The notes beneath the pieces are model-generated. The model was not told the DNA's origin. It did not search any database and saw only the letters and a program-made list of their open reading frames with translations. A stretch of 64,000 bases of DNA from Caulobacteraceae bacterium (lineage in GTDB: Bacteria; Pseudomonadota; Alphaproteobacteria; Caulobacterales; Caulobacteraceae). Where the stretch lies: NCBI GenBank assembly GCA_947475415.1, contig CANJLH010000005.1, forward strand, positions 142,292 to 206,291, read 5' to 3'. Shown here one piece after another: positions 1 to 9,663 of this stretch. A program made the position numbers and the translations under genes. Position 1 is the first letter of the stretch; each line of letters opens with the position of its first letter.

Positions 1-1
1 G

Positions 2-49
2 AAGGCCGCCGCGCTCGCCATGCTGCAGAAACATGTGATCGTCCCATGA
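2..49 (+). CDS. rnc: Ribonuclease III, C-terminal end (partial)
   Basis: Only the last 15 codons of a gene entering from the left are visible; the reading frame ends KHVIVP and stops at 47-49. The stop overlaps the era start in an ATGA arrangement, so the two genes are translationally coupled. In alphaproteobacteria the gene directly before era is usually rnc, and the Ala/Leu-rich tail fits the end of the RNase III double-stranded-RNA-binding domain. Identity rests on position more than on sequence. Confidence 0.55.
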   Translation, partial: KAAALAMLQKHVIVP

Positions 50-978
50 CCCACGCCGGATTTGTCGCCGTAATCGGCGCGCCAAACGCAGGCAAGTCGA
101 CCCTTGTCAATCGCCTTGTGGGCGCCAAGGTCTCCATCGTGACTCAGAAGGTGCAGACCACCAGATTCCCAGTTCGGGGCGTCGCCATGGAGGGGGATGC
201 CCAGATCGTTCTGGTGGACACTCCTGGCATCTTCAGTCCGAGACGGCGTTTGGACCGCGCCATGGTGCGGTCCGCCTGGGGCGGCGCGGCGGATGCTGAC
301 GCTGTAGTGCATCTGGTCGATGTTCAGGCGGAGTTGGCTGTCGGCGAAAGTGGCGCGAGGTCGGCGGATCGCCGATCAGCACAGGACGTCCAGACAATCA
401 TTGAGGGGCTCAAGACCGCCGGCCGCAAGGCAATCCTGGTGCTCAATAAGATCGATGGCGTCAAGCGCGAGCGCATGCTGGCGGTCGCCAAGGCTTTGTT
501 CGACGCCGGCGTCTATTCGGAGGCCTTCATGATCTCGGCCGCCGACGGCGCGGGCGTGGACGACCTTAAGTGTCGTTTGGCTGCCCTGATGCCGGAGGGA
601 CCATTTCTGTATCCTGTGGACCAGACTGCGGATTTACCCGTCCGCTTGATGGCCGCCGAAGTCACCCGCGAGAAGCTCTACCTTCGCGTCCACGAGGAAC
701 TGCCCTATGCCGCCGCGGTTGAGACCACCGCCCTGGAGGAGAAGAAGGACGGCTCCCTTCGACTGGAGCAGACAATCTATGTTGAGCGCGAAAGCCAGCG
801 GCCGATCATCCTCGGCAAGAATGGCCAGACCCTGAAGTGGATCGGTCAGAAATCCCGCGAGGATCTTGCAGATTTACTTGAGCGGCCCGTGCACCTTTTT
901 CTCACCGTCAAGGTCGATGAACGCTGGCAGGACAAGCGTGAGAACTACTCGGGCGTGGGGTTGGACTTTGATGCCTAG
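46..978 (+). CDS. era: GTPase Era, ribosome assembly factor
   Basis: Era binds the 3' end of 16S rRNA and assists 30S subunit maturation. The 310-residue product has the G1 loop GAPNAGKST at residues 11-19, G3 DTPG at 58-61 and G4 NKID at 133-136, followed by a C-terminal KH RNA-binding domain with the GKNGQTLKWIG segment. Between G3 and G4 there is an Arg/Ser-rich insert of about a dozen residues (around 98-112) compared with textbook Era; I think it is lineage-specific. It follows rnc with a 4-base overlap and precedes recO by 14 bases, the usual rnc-era-recO operon. Confidence 0.97.
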   Translation: MTHAGFVAVIGAPNAGKSTLVNRLVGAKVSIVTQKVQTTRFPVRGVAMEGDAQIVLVDTPGIFSPRRRLDRAMVRSAWGGAADADAVVHLVDVQAELAVGESGARSADRRSAQDVQTIIEGLKTAGRKAILVLNKIDGVKRERMLAVAKALFDAGVYSEAFMISAADGAGVDDLKCRLAALMPEGPFLYPVDQTADLPVRLMAAEVTREKLYLRVHEELPYAAAVETTALEEKKDGSLRLEQTIYVERESQRPIILGKNGQTLKWIGQKSREDLADLLERPVHLFLTVKVDERWQDKRENYSGVGLDFDA

Positions 979-992
979 GGTGCGCCCCATCT

Positions 993-1724
993 ATGGAGTT
1001 TGAAGACGACGCCTATGTACTCTCCGCTCGCCAGTTCGGCGAGAGCGGCGCCATCGTTGATCTGATCACCGCCCGTCATGGGCGATACGCCGCCCACATC
1101 GCAGGTGGCGCTTCACGGCGCATGAAGCCCGTGCTGCAAGCCGGTGCGCGGGTGCTTGCCCGCTATCGGGCGCGGGTGACAGAACAATTGGGTTCCGCCA
1201 TGTTGGAGCCTGTAGGTGAGGGGCCCGCGGCCCTTTTCGATGACCCCCTGGCTTTGGCGGGTTTGGCTGCAGCGGCGGCGGTGACGGCCGGCGCGTTGCC
1301 GGAGCGCGAGCCACATCCAGGCGCCTTCCTGGCCTTTGAGGCGCTGAGCGGCTCGCTGAGCCAACCCGAAAGCTGGCCGGCCGTGTTTGTCCGTTTCGAA
1401 GCTGGCCTGTTGCAGGACTTGGGCTTTGGCCTCGACCTCTCCAAATGTGGGGCGACAGGCGCCGTGGATGACCTGATATACGTTAGCCCCCGTACGGGCC
1501 GCGCCATCTGCCGCGATGCGGGCGCCCCCTACATAAAGCGCCTGCTTACGCTGCCGCCATTCTTGCTCTCTGCTCAGAGCGGCCTGAATCCAGGCGACAT
1601 TGGCGCGGGCCTGGCCCTGACAGCCCACTTCCTGGAAGCCTTCGTGTTCAATCCCCTGAATCGTCCTTTGCCTCCGGCTCGCCATTGGCTGGTGGATCGA
1701 CTTGCGGACGCTCATCGCCTCTAG
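993..1724 (+). CDS. recO: DNA repair protein RecO
   Basis: RecO promotes RecA loading onto SSB-coated DNA in the RecFOR pathway. The 243-residue protein starts with the RecO OB fold (AYVLSARQFGESG, then the GRYAAHIAGGASRR segment) followed by the helical C-terminal domain. The zinc-finger cysteines found in some RecO proteins are mostly absent; only KCGATGA and one further Cys remain near residues 150-170, as I recall for alphaproteobacterial RecO. The ATG at 993 gives the normal N-terminus. It lies 14 bases after era and 78 bases before parC. Confidence 0.93.
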   Translation: MEFEDDAYVLSARQFGESGAIVDLITARHGRYAAHIAGGASRRMKPVLQAGARVLARYRARVTEQLGSAMLEPVGEGPAALFDDPLALAGLAAAAAVTAGALPEREPHPGAFLAFEALSGSLSQPESWPAVFVRFEAGLLQDLGFGLDLSKCGATGAVDDLIYVSPRTGRAICRDAGAPYIKRLLTLPPFLLSAQSGLNPGDIGAGLALTAHFLEAFVFNPLNRPLPPARHWLVDRLADAHRL

Positions 1725-1737
1725 CCTCGTCCAGCTA

Positions 1738-1755
1738 CGCCGCGGCGACGCGGCG
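1738..1755 (+). terminator. GC-rich hairpin with GCGA tetraloop between recO and parC
   Basis: A perfect 7-bp stem (CGCCGCG/CGCGGCG) closes a GCGA loop, a GNRA-type tetraloop, 14 bases after the recO stop. No T-run follows, so this is not a canonical intrinsic terminator. It may act as an RNA stability or processing element or a weak terminator. The rest of the 78-base gap shows no clear promoter. Confidence 0.3.
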
Positions 1756-1802
1756 CCCCTCTGACGTTACAAGCCAATCATGAAGCCGTCGGTGATTCGC
1801 CC

Positions 1803-4046
1803 ATGACCCTCCACGCACCACCATCCGGCGATGGCGACCGGATAATCGACGAGCCCCTGGCCGAGGCGCTATCGCGCCGCTACCTCGCCTATGCGCTCTC
1901 TACCATCACCGGCCGGGCCCTGCCCGACGTGCGTGACGGGATGAAGCCCGTTCAGCGCCGCGTGCTCTACGCCATGAACGAGATGCGGCTGAACCCCGAG
2001 TCTGCGTCGCGGAAGTGCGCCAAGGTGGTGGGCGAGGTGATGGGCCAGTACCACCCGCATGGCGACCAATCGATTTATGACACCTTGGTTCGAATGGCGC
2101 AGAGTTTCGCCCTGCGCTACCCGCTGGTGAATGGCCAGGGCAATTTCGGCAATATCGACGGCGATAACGCCGCCGCCATGCGCTACACCGAGTGCAAGCT
2201 CACCGAGGCCGCCAAGCTCCTGTTGGACGGCATCGACGAAGACGCCGTCGATTTCCGCCCGACATACGACAGCCAGGACAACGAACCGGTGGTGCTGCCG
2301 GCCGGGTTTCCGAACCTGTTGGCCAATGGCGCGACAGGTATCGCCGTGGGGATGGCGACTTCGATCCCGCCACACAATGTCGGCGAACTGATCGACGCTT
2401 GCCAGTTGCTGCTGGACAATCCGGACGCCACCACCGCTGACCTTATGGCCTATGTACAAGGACCGGATTTCCCCACCGGCGGCATCATCGTCGAACCGCG
2501 CGCAAGCCTGCTGGAAACCTATGAAACCGGCCGTGGCGGGGTTCGGACACGGGCGCGCTGGACCAAGGAAGAGACTGGGCGTGGAACCTATCAGATCGTC
2601 GTCACCGAGATGCCCTATCAGGTAAAGAAGGCCGAGCTGGTGGAGCAACTGGCGAACTTGATCGACGCCAAGCGCGTCCCGTTGCTCGGCGACGTGCGCG
2701 ATGAGTCGGCCGAAGACGTACGCCTGGTGCTGGAACCCAAAAGCCGCAACGTCGAGGCAGAGGTTCTGATGGAGAGCCTGTTCAAGCTCTCTGACCTGGA
2801 GACCCGATTTTCGGTGAACATGAATGTTCTCGACGCCCGCGGTACACCCGGCGTGATGGGGCTGAAGACGGCTCTGCAGGCCTTCCTTGACCACAGGCGC
2901 GAAGTTCTGGTCCGCCGCGCCCGCCACCGACTGGGAAAGATCGAGGCGCGGCTACACATCCTCGACGGACTGATGATCGCCTACCTCAACCTCGACGAGG
3001 TGATCCGCATCGTCCGCTATGAGGACGAGCCCAAGGCCAAACTGATCGCGGCCTTTGACCTGACTGACATTCAGGCCGACGCCATCCTCAACACCCGGTT
3101 GCGCCAGCTCGCCAAGCTGGAAGAGATGGAGTTGCGGCGCGAACACGCTGAACTCTCGGAGGAACGCGACGGTATTACCAGTTTGCTGGGTTCTGACACC
3201 CAGCAGTGGAAACTGGTAGGCGTCGGACTGTCGGCTGTGCGTGAGGTGCTTGGCCCCCACACCGAACTGGGAAAGCGCCGCACCGACTTCGCCGACGCCC
3301 CCGTCATAGATGCCGAAGCGGCCCTGGAAGCCATGGTCGTGCGCGAGCCGATCACCGTGATCCTCTCAGATCGTGGCTGGATCCGCGCCGCACGGGGCAG
3401 GGTGGAGGACCCCTCGGAACTGAAGTTCAAAGAGGGCGATTCCTTGGGCTTCATGGTCGCGTGCGAGACCACGGATAAATTGCTGATCTTCGCCTCCGAC
3501 GGACGCTTCTTCACCCTGGCCTGCGACAAGCTCCCCTCGGCGCGCGGTCATGGAGAGCCGCTGCGCCTGATGATCGACCTAGATGACAAGGTCGGGATCA
3601 TAGATGTTTTTGTTCACCGTCCGGGCGGAAAGCGCCTCGTCGCTTCCAGGGCCGGTTATGGCTTCCTGCTACCGGAGGATGAAGCCGTCGCCTTCCGCCG
3701 CGCTGGCAAGCAGGTGCTGAACGTCGACGCCAAGGGTGCGGCTGTTTCGCTGCCGATGATCGGCGACCAGGTGGCGGTCGTGGGCGACAACGGCAAGATC
3801 CTCATCTTCGCCGCCGACGAGTTGCCGGAGATGGCCCGCGGCAAAGGCGTCAAACTGCAGAATTACCGAGAGGGCGGCCTACGCGACGCGACGCTGTTCA
3901 ACGCCGCCGAGGGCGCCACATGGATCGACGCCGCCGGGCGCACTCGCGTCTGGACTGAGTGGCGCGAGTGGGCGGGCAAGCGAGCCGGAGCTGGAAAGAT
4001 GGCGCCCAAGGGCTTTCCGACGACAAAACGCTTCAGGCCGAAGTAG
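1803..4046 (+). CDS. parC: DNA topoisomerase IV subunit A
   Basis: ParC is the DNA-cleaving subunit of topoisomerase IV, which decatenates daughter chromosomes. At 747 residues it has the usual ParC length. The winged-helix active-site segment AAAMRYTE places the catalytic tyrosine at residue 128; the quinolone-determining stretch HPHGDQSIYD lies at 84-93. The C-terminal third (about 500-740) has the repeated strands of the ParC beta-pinwheel and is shorter than a GyrA tail, without a GyrA box. The position equivalent to E. coli ParC Ser80 is Gln89 here. Confidence 0.95.
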   Translation: MTLHAPPSGDGDRIIDEPLAEALSRRYLAYALSTITGRALPDVRDGMKPVQRRVLYAMNEMRLNPESASRKCAKVVGEVMGQYHPHGDQSIYDTLVRMAQSFALRYPLVNGQGNFGNIDGDNAAAMRYTECKLTEAAKLLLDGIDEDAVDFRPTYDSQDNEPVVLPAGFPNLLANGATGIAVGMATSIPPHNVGELIDACQLLLDNPDATTADLMAYVQGPDFPTGGIIVEPRASLLETYETGRGGVRTRARWTKEETGRGTYQIVVTEMPYQVKKAELVEQLANLIDAKRVPLLGDVRDESAEDVRLVLEPKSRNVEAEVLMESLFKLSDLETRFSVNMNVLDARGTPGVMGLKTALQAFLDHRREVLVRRARHRLGKIEARLHILDGLMIAYLNLDEVIRIVRYEDEPKAKLIAAFDLTDIQADAILNTRLRQLAKLEEMELRREHAELSEERDGITSLLGSDTQQWKLVGVGLSAVREVLGPHTELGKRRTDFADAPVIDAEAALEAMVVREPITVILSDRGWIRAARGRVEDPSELKFKEGDSLGFMVACETTDKLLIFASDGRFFTLACDKLPSARGHGEPLRLMIDLDDKVGIIDVFVHRPGGKRLVASRAGYGFLLPEDEAVAFRRAGKQVLNVDAKGAAVSLPMIGDQVAVVGDNGKILIFAADELPEMARGKGVKLQNYREGGLRDATLFNAAEGATWIDAAGRTRVWTEWREWAGKRAGAGKMAPKGFPTTKRFRPK

Positions 4047-4059
4047 GCTCTTGCCTGCC

Positions 4060-4086
4060 TTGACATTCCCCGGGGCGCATGCGCCC
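4060..4086 (+). promoter_or_regulatory. TTGACA box and 14-base palindrome upstream of aspS
   Basis: Between parC and aspS there is a TTGACA hexamer at 4060-4065 and a perfect palindrome GGGCGCATGCGCCC at 4073-4086. A run of six T lies about 10 bases further on. The TTGACA could be a -35 element for aspS, although no good -10 sits at 17 bp; the palindrome could be an operator or part of a weak parC terminator. Seen in sequence, function inferred. Confidence 0.3.
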
Positions 4087-4121
4087 TTCCGCGCCTCATT
4101 TTTTCCTGACGGTTCGCCACC

Positions 4122-5900
4122 ATGCACGCCTACCGCACCCACACCTGCGGCGCGCTCCGCGCCGCCGACACCGGCCAGACGGTCCGCCTTTCCGGCTGGA
4201 TTCACCGCAAACGGGACCATGGCGGTCTGCTGTTCATCGACCTTCGCGACCACTATGGATTGACACAGCTAGTGCTGCATCCGGGCGACAACGACTTTTC
4301 GGTCGTTGAGCGATTGCGGGCCGAAAGTGTGATCCGGATTGACGGCGCCGTAGTGGCCCGCACGTCCGAAACCGTAAACCCGAACCTGCCAACAGGCGAA
4401 GTCGAGGTCCGCGTCGTCGCCGTAGAAGTGCTTGGCGAGGCGGCCGAGCTGCCGCTACCGGTGTTTGGCGAGCCAGACTATCCTGAAGACATCCGGCTCA
4501 AGAACCGACACCTGGACTTGCGGCGCGAGACACTACACCGCAATATCGTGTTGCGCTCCAAGGTGATCCAATCGATCCGCACCCGCATGATCGATCAGGG
4601 TTTCCTGGAGTATCAGACCCCGATTTTGACGGCGTCGTCGCCTGAGGGCGCCCGTGACTTCCTGGTGCCGTCGCGCCTGCACGCCGGCAAGTTCTATGCG
4701 CTGCCCCAGGCCCCCCAGCAGTTCAAGCAGCTGTTGATGGTCTCGGGCTTCGACCGCTACTTCCAGATCGCCCCTTGCTTCCGCGACGAGGACCTGCGCG
4801 CCGACCGGTCTTTAGAGTTCTACCAACTCGACGTGGAGATGAGCTTCGTCACCCAAGAGGATGTGTTCGCAGCCATCGAGCCTTTGATGCATGGGATCTT
4901 CGGCGAATTTGGCCAAGGCAAACCGGTGACGCCGTACCCATTCCCACGCATCCCCTATCGTGAGGCGATCGCCAAGTACGGGACTGACAAGCCAGATATG
5001 CGCAATCCGGTCGTGATGCAGACCGTTTCTGAGCATTTCCGCGATGGTGGTTTTGGCCTATTCGCTCGGATCCTTGAGGATCCCAAGAACGCGATCTGGG
5101 GCATTCCCGCACCCAAGGGCGGTTCGCGCGCCTTTTGCGACAGGATGAATTCCTGGGCGCAAGGCGAAGGCCAGCCCGGTCTAGGTTACATCTTCTGGAG
5201 CGAAGACCAGGGCGGTTGGGGTGGACCGATCGCCAAGAACCTGGGAGCCGAGGGGACGGCAGCAGTCATGGGGCAACTCGGATTAGGGCAGGGTGACGCC
5301 GCCTTCTTCGTCGCCGGGGATCCGAAGGTTTTCTACAAGTTCGCCGGCGCCGCGCGTACGCGGGTTGGAGCGGAGCTGAAGCTGGTCGATGAAGATCGTT
5401 TCGAGTTCGTCTGGATCGTCGATTTCCCAATGTATGAACTGAACGAGGAGACCGGCCTTGTCGACTTCTCGCACAATCCCTTCTCGATGCCGCAAGGGGA
5501 ACTGGAGGCCCTGGATTCCAAGGATCCCCTCGACGTCCTGGCCTACCAGTACGACATCGTCTGCAACGGCTATGAACTTTGCTCCGGCGCAATCCGCAAC
5601 CATCGCCCGGAATTGATGCTGCGCGCCTTCGAGATCGCTGGATATGGCCCCGAGGTGGTCGAGGAACAGTTCGGCGGCATGCTCAACGCCTTCCGACACG
5701 GCGCGCCGCCCCACGGCGGCCTGGCGCCCGGCATCGACCGCATCGTCATGTTGTTGGCTGGCGAGACGGCAATCCGCGAAGTGATCGCCTTCCCGCTCAA
5801 TCAGCAGGGGCAGGATCTGATGATGAACGCCCCGTCAGACGTGACGGAAAAGCAATTGAAGGAACTGCACATCCGAACGGCAATGCCGATCAGGGTCTGA
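4122..5900 (+). CDS. aspS: Aspartyl-tRNA synthetase, non-discriminating type predicted
   Basis: Charges tRNA-Asp, and probably tRNA-Asn, with aspartate. The 592-residue protein has the bacterial class IIb layout: N-terminal OB anticodon-binding domain, class II catalytic core with motif 2 ([10 protein letters not shown]) near 220-230, a GAD insertion domain and motif 3 (GLAPGIDR) at 533-540. The anticodon-domain segment HRKRDHGG carries His33, aligning with the His31 typical of non-discriminating AspRS such as that of Pseudomonas aeruginosa, and NPNLPTG keeps the accompanying Gly. Such enzymes work with the GatCAB amidotransferase. The 3' end overlaps the convergent pentapeptide gene by 11 bases. 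Confidence 0.96.
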   Translation: MHAYRTHTCGALRAADTGQTVRLSGWIHRKRDHGGLLFIDLRDHYGLTQLVLHPGDNDFSVVERLRAESVIRIDGAVVARTSETVNPNLPTGEVEVRVVAVEVLGEAAELPLPVFGEPDYPEDIRLKNRHLDLRRETLHRNIVLRSKVIQSIRTRMIDQGFLEYQTPILTASSPEGARDFLVPSRLHAGKFYALPQAPQQFKQLLMVSGFDRYFQIAPCFRDEDLRADRSLEFYQLDVEMSFVTQEDVFAAIEPLMHGIFGEFGQGKPVTPYPFPRIPYREAIAKYGTDKPDMRNPVVMQTVSEHFRDGGFGLFARILEDPKNAIWGIPAPKGGSRAFCDRMNSWAQGEGQPGLGYIFWSEDQGGWGGPIAKNLGAEGTAAVMGQLGLGQGDAAFFVAGDPKVFYKFAGAARTRVGAELKLVDEDRFEFVWIVDFPMYELNEETGLVDFSHNPFSMPQGELEALDSKDPLDVLAYQYDIVCNGYELCSGAIRNHRPELMLRAFEIAGYGPEVVEEQFGGMLNAFRHGAPPHGGLAPGIDRIVMLLAGETAIREVIAFPLNQQGQDLMMNAPSDVTEKQLKELHIRTAMPIRV

Positions 5901-6609
5901 CGTCAGTCGCCGAGGATGATGGTGCGCGGCCCCCAGGCCGCCGGAGCAGTATCTGGACACTGGCGCACCCTCGCGCCACCAACTTGTTCGGCAGCCGTGT
6001 GCGGGCGTCGCCGCAGGCTTCTTCCAACTGCGACTGCTGAAGTCCTTGCGCTTTCGAGAGGTCCGTTCCGCCGATCAGGGCGCCGGTGAGATCGGCGCCT
6101 TGGAAATCGGCGCCCTCGAACAGACCTCCATTCAAGATGGAGCCCTGCAAGGAGGCGTCACGGAAACTGGCGCGGCGGGCGTCTGCCCCGCTGAGGCTTG
6201 CGCCCATAAGGCCGGCCTTATCAAGGCCAGCATCCGCTAATTTGGCCGCCGATAGGTTGACGCCTCGCAGTTCCGCCCCCTGCAGTTTCGCTCCGGTGAG
6301 GTTCGCCCCAGCGAAGCTGGCGCCGGTCATTCCAGCCTGACGAAGATCCGCACGGCTAAGATCTGCGTTGTCAAAGTTTGACCCTACAAAACGTGAGCCC
6401 CGCAGGTCGGCGCCGACCATGGAGGCGCCGGTGAATTTGGCTCCGATGAACTGCGCGCCGACCAGCTTACGGCCCGACAATTCACACCTGGAGCAGGCGC
6501 CGCCGAAGGACACTACGCGCGCCACCGCCCGATCGCCTGCAAACACGTTGCGTGGCGCGGCAAGCATTAGCGCCGAGGCGACAAACAGCAGAGTGGCGAG
6601 GCGGATCAT
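5890..6609 (-). CDS. Secreted pentapeptide-repeat protein (larger paralogue)
   Basis: The 239-residue product starts at the ATG at 6609, which gives a clean signal peptide ([16 protein letters not shown], then APRNVFA). The mature part is almost all A(D/N/S)LxG-type pentapeptides, expected to fold as a right-handed quadrilateral beta-helix. It opens with a CSRC motif just before the repeats and closes with a conserved cap containing ACGD...RGC. The next upstream minus-strand gene has the same architecture, so the two are tandem paralogues. DNA-mimic pentapeptide proteins such as Qnr are cytoplasmic; this one should be periplasmic or outer-surface. Function unknown. Confidence 0.85.
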   Translation of the reverse strand: MIRLATLLFVASALMLAAPRNVFAGDRAVARVVSFGGACSRCELSGRKLVGAQFIGAKFTGASMVGADLRGSRFVGSNFDNADLSRADLRQAGMTGASFAGANLTGAKLQGAELRGVNLSAAKLADAGLDKAGLMGASLSGADARRASFRDASLQGSILNGGLFEGADFQGADLTGALIGGTDLSKAQGLQQSQLEEACGDARTRLPNKLVARGCASVQILLRRPGGRAPSSSATDVRP

Positions 6610-6686
6610 CAAACACCTGAAAGGCAAGTTCGCGCCATTTCACGCATAACCTGGCCACAGCGCCACTTAATTCGCGGTAACGCGCC

Positions 6687-7175
6687 TCAGCAGGCCCGGA
6701 TATGCAGGCCGGCAGGCACGGTGGTCGCAGTGTCGCCACAGGCCTGGTTCAGTTGCGCCTGGGTGACCCCCACGACGCGATCCATTTCCGCGCCGGAAAA
6801 ATTGGCGCCGGACAAGTTCGCGCCACGCAGGTTCGCCCCCTGAAGGTATGTCCCAACGAATGAGGCGTTGGTCAGGTTCGCGCCCGCAAAATTAGCGCCG
6901 CCGAACACAGCGCCGTAGGCGTCGACATCCCGAAGGTCCGCGCCCGAGAAATTCGACCTGTTCATCACCGACAGGCTCAAGTCTGCTTGGCGAAGTCGCG
7001 CTCCGCTGAAGTTTCGACCATGCATTTCAGCTCCACCAAAGCTCGCCTGGAAGAGGTTGCAGCCTGGGCAACTTGCACCGCCGCGAGCGCGGCTAATCTG
7101 AGCCGCGTTTTGAGCCTGGGCGGGTAGAGCTAAAGCAAGGGCGCTGAGTAGGCCAACGGTCAAGTGCGATCTCAT
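6687..7175 (-). CDS. Secreted pentapeptide-repeat protein (smaller paralogue)
   Basis: A 162-residue protein with a signal peptide (MRSHLTVGLLSALALALPAQA), a CPGC motif at the beginning of the mature chain, about 15 pentapeptide units (SGADLRD, AGANLTN, RGANLSG and similar), and a cap ending ACGDTATTVPAGLHIRAC. The same four-Cys bracket frames the downstream paralogue 77 bases away, which suggests disulfide-capped ends on an exported beta-helix. The NrdJ-like gene lies 109 bases upstream on the same strand, so the three may be co-transcribed. Function unknown. Confidence 0.85.
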   Translation of the reverse strand: MRSHLTVGLLSALALALPAQAQNAAQISRARGGASCPGCNLFQASFGGAEMHGRNFSGARLRQADLSLSVMNRSNFSGADLRDVDAYGAVFGGANFAGANLTNASFVGTYLQGANLRGANLSGANFSGAEMDRVVGVTQAQLNQACGDTATTVPAGLHIRAC

Positions 7176-7284
7176 TATGGAACGCGCCTTTCAAATTTCG
7201 TCGTTTTCAGGCGGGCCGAGCAATTCTCCAGCCAACTAAAAGGCACCCTATCAGACGCAGATGAACAGGGCGTTGGCGGCGCGG

Positions 7285-9663
7285 TTACCCCGCCAGATCG
7301 TCATCCGCGCGCCCCGCGCGTGTCCCACAACTTTCGCAAATCAGGCTGGCGCCCTTTTGCACTACAGCCATATCACCGCAGGCAGGGCACGCCTCTGCAG
7401 GATCCGATCGACTACGGCGGCTTGTCGCGCCGACTGGCAAGAACACCAGGTTGTCAGGCGCCGCTCCGCGTGAAAAACCCCGAGAGATGAACCTCGAGGC
7501 GGGTTGCGGTTCGGCGTCCGCCGCACCCCGACCTAGTCCATCGGCGTTCAGGGCCGCAGCGTCGGCATTCGCTAGGTCGTGGCGCTCAAGATAGGAAACC
7601 CCAAGTTCTCGGAAAATGTAATCAAGAATTGAGGTCGCCGACTTCACCGAGTCGTTGCCGGTTACTGGCCCAGCGGGTTCAAACCGGGTAAAAACGAATG
7701 CCTCGACGAACTCGTCCAGCGGAACGCCGTACTGAAGGCCAATGGATATCGAGATCGCGAAATTGTTCATCAGCGATCGGAAGGCGGCCCCTTCCTTGTG
7801 CATGTCGATGAAGATTTCGCCGAGTTCGCCATCGTCATACTCCCCGGTGTGGATGTAGACCTTATGGCCGCCGACGCTTGCCTTCTGAATATAGCCCTTA
7901 CGGCGGTCGGGCAGCTTGCGTCTTGTCCTGTCGCGCTCGACGACACGCTCCAACACACGCTCTGAAACCGGCTCGGGCCTGGGCTCAGTCCTCACCTCAG
8001 GCTTCAGTTCAGGTGTCGCTAAGCGCGGTTCCTTCGGTACAGTAATTTCAAGGTGCGCAGATTGAGGCGGGCTTCGTCTGCGTAGGTGGAGAGCCTCCAC
8101 GCCCGCAGCGCACGCAGCATCGAACCATGTTTGCGCCAACCGAGGTGGGGCGTCCCAAGGAAGTTCAAGTTCGGCGATTGCCGGCGCGGCCAGGGCGGGC
8201 TGCAGGGCGCCCAACATTGCGAGATAAGGTCCTTCGCCCAGTACATCGCTGGTGCGGAGGACCTTGCGTTGTTCTTCACCAAGGAAGGGGGCGTTCGACA
8301 GATCGTGGGCGCCCAATGCGAAGGCTTGGGCCACCTCGATGTCCGCATCAGAGAATCCCCAGTATCGCAAAAGATCAAATCCTGGGTCCGACATTCGTTC
8401 CGGGTCGACATCCAGAACGTCCCGGAGGAAACCTTCGCCGATGACCGCACAATTGACTGCATCGGCAAGTTTCGCGGCGCCGGGCAGGGCCTGCTCAACG
8501 GCCGCGATCTCATGAGAGGTCAATCCTTTGCCTAGAAGCGCGTCGCGACTAACGCCAGGCGCGCCTTCAAGCGTCAAACAACCGATCAACAATTGGCGCG
8601 CTGCGTTGACATCCGCTCCGATGGCATGAAGCGCCCGCTCGGCGACGGCTGACAGCGCACCATCGACCGATTTAGGGGTCTTCCAGGGCCGAACGCCGAT
8701 TTGTGAGACGCCAATGCGCGCGGCCAACTCGGCGTCCTCAAAAACGCCAATGCCGCCCTCAAGGGAGGGCGCCGCCTGCCAGACGACATCGCCCGCCCAT
8801 GTCACCAACTCGGATGCCGCAGCGCGCGCGGCGTCCGAGTCATAATCCAACCCTTGAGATGTCAACCAATCGCCAAGCCCGGCCAACGCGATGAGCGCGG
8901 GCTCAGGACCGGCGGCCTGCAACGCTTGGGCTGTCAGCCTTAGGACAGTCTCAAGTGCGGCGTCATCCAAACCATCATCTAACCAGAAGGCGTCCAGCCG
9001 CACCGCAGCCCTGCGCGCAGTCGCGGCGCGTCGAACACGTTCTACCGCTTCATCCCCGGGGCTTAGCACCACACGGCCGGTTTCCCAGGCGGCAAGGATG
9101 GCTGTTTGCGTATCGGCGTCTGGTGAAAGCGCACAAACAAGGCTGAACGGCGCGGCCGGCGCCTTTGGCGGTCGGGCGCGCCAATGCTCCGCACCAGCTT
9201 TCGCTAGAGTGATCGCATCAAGGATTAGCGCATCGGATGCTCCACACTCTCGGGCTGCTAAGGCTGCGCGCGCCAGGCTGACATTGCGCGCCGGATCCGA
9301 GCAGGCTGCGGAATCGCCCTCACATCGCCGAACCGCATCGATGACTGCCTGTAGAGCTTCTGAGACTTGGCCGACCGCCGCCGTCGCCGCTCGACGTCCA
9401 CGTTCTGTCAACAGGTGTCGGTCGATGGCTTCACTGAAGGAGGCGCCGCTCGCTGACTCGATGGGCGACGACTGGGGCTCAGCAATAGCAATGACCCGGC
9501 GATCGATCGCCTCGTTCAATTCTACTCGAAAGCGCGCCCGCGCTTGACTGTCATCCGCCTGAGCCCGCTCTGTGATCCTGCTTCCCAAGGGTTCCATTGC
9601 TGCGTCTTCCTGGGTCGTCGATTCGACGGGTGTTACCTTCGCCTCAAATTTGATGTTCATCAT
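7285..9663 (-). CDS. Degenerate NrdJ-like protein with TSCPD domain and C-terminal zinc ribbon
   Basis: The last 210 of 792 residues match the end of alphaproteobacterial class II ribonucleotide reductase NrdJ: a TSCPD domain (about 590-700; [20 protein letters not shown], then [11 protein letters not shown]) and a four-Cys ribbon (C759, C762, C776, C779). The preceding region still follows NrdJ weakly, for example YDSD at 274-277, a [13 protein letters not shown] stretch near 430-442 and [10 protein letters not shown] near 485-494. The reductase NPCSE motif and the barrel's catalytic cysteines are absent, and NrdJ proteins are normally about 1,200 residues. I infer a pseudoenzyme with another role. 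Start: ATGATG at 9663, with GGGAG 6 bases upstream; a longer reading to 9744 is possible but unsupported. Confidence 0.85.
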   Translation of the reverse strand: MMNIKFEAKVTPVESTTQEDAAMEPLGSRITERAQADDSQARARFRVELNEAIDRRVIAIAEPQSSPIESASGASFSEAIDRHLLTERGRRAATAAVGQVSEALQAVIDAVRRCEGDSAACSDPARNVSLARAALAARECGASDALILDAITLAKAGAEHWRARPPKAPAAPFSLVCALSPDADTQTAILAAWETGRVVLSPGDEAVERVRRAATARRAAVRLDAFWLDDGLDDAALETVLRLTAQALQAAGPEPALIALAGLGDWLTSQGLDYDSDAARAAASELVTWAGDVVWQAAPSLEGGIGVFEDAELAARIGVSQIGVRPWKTPKSVDGALSAVAERALHAIGADVNAARQLLIGCLTLEGAPGVSRDALLGKGLTSHEIAAVEQALPGAAKLADAVNCAVIGEGFLRDVLDVDPERMSDPGFDLLRYWGFSDADIEVAQAFALGAHDLSNAPFLGEEQRKVLRTSDVLGEGPYLAMLGALQPALAAPAIAELELPWDAPPRLAQTWFDAACAAGVEALHLRRRSPPQSAHLEITVPKEPRLATPELKPEVRTEPRPEPVSERVLERVVERDRTRRKLPDRRKGYIQKASVGGHKVYIHTGEYDDGELGEIFIDMHKEGAAFRSLMNNFAISISIGLQYGVPLDEFVEAFVFTRFEPAGPVTGNDSVKSATSILDYIFRELGVSYLERHDLANADAAALNADGLGRGAADAEPQPASRFISRGFSRGAAPDNLVFLPVGATSRRSRSDPAEACPACGDMAVVQKGASLICESCGTRAGRADDDLAG

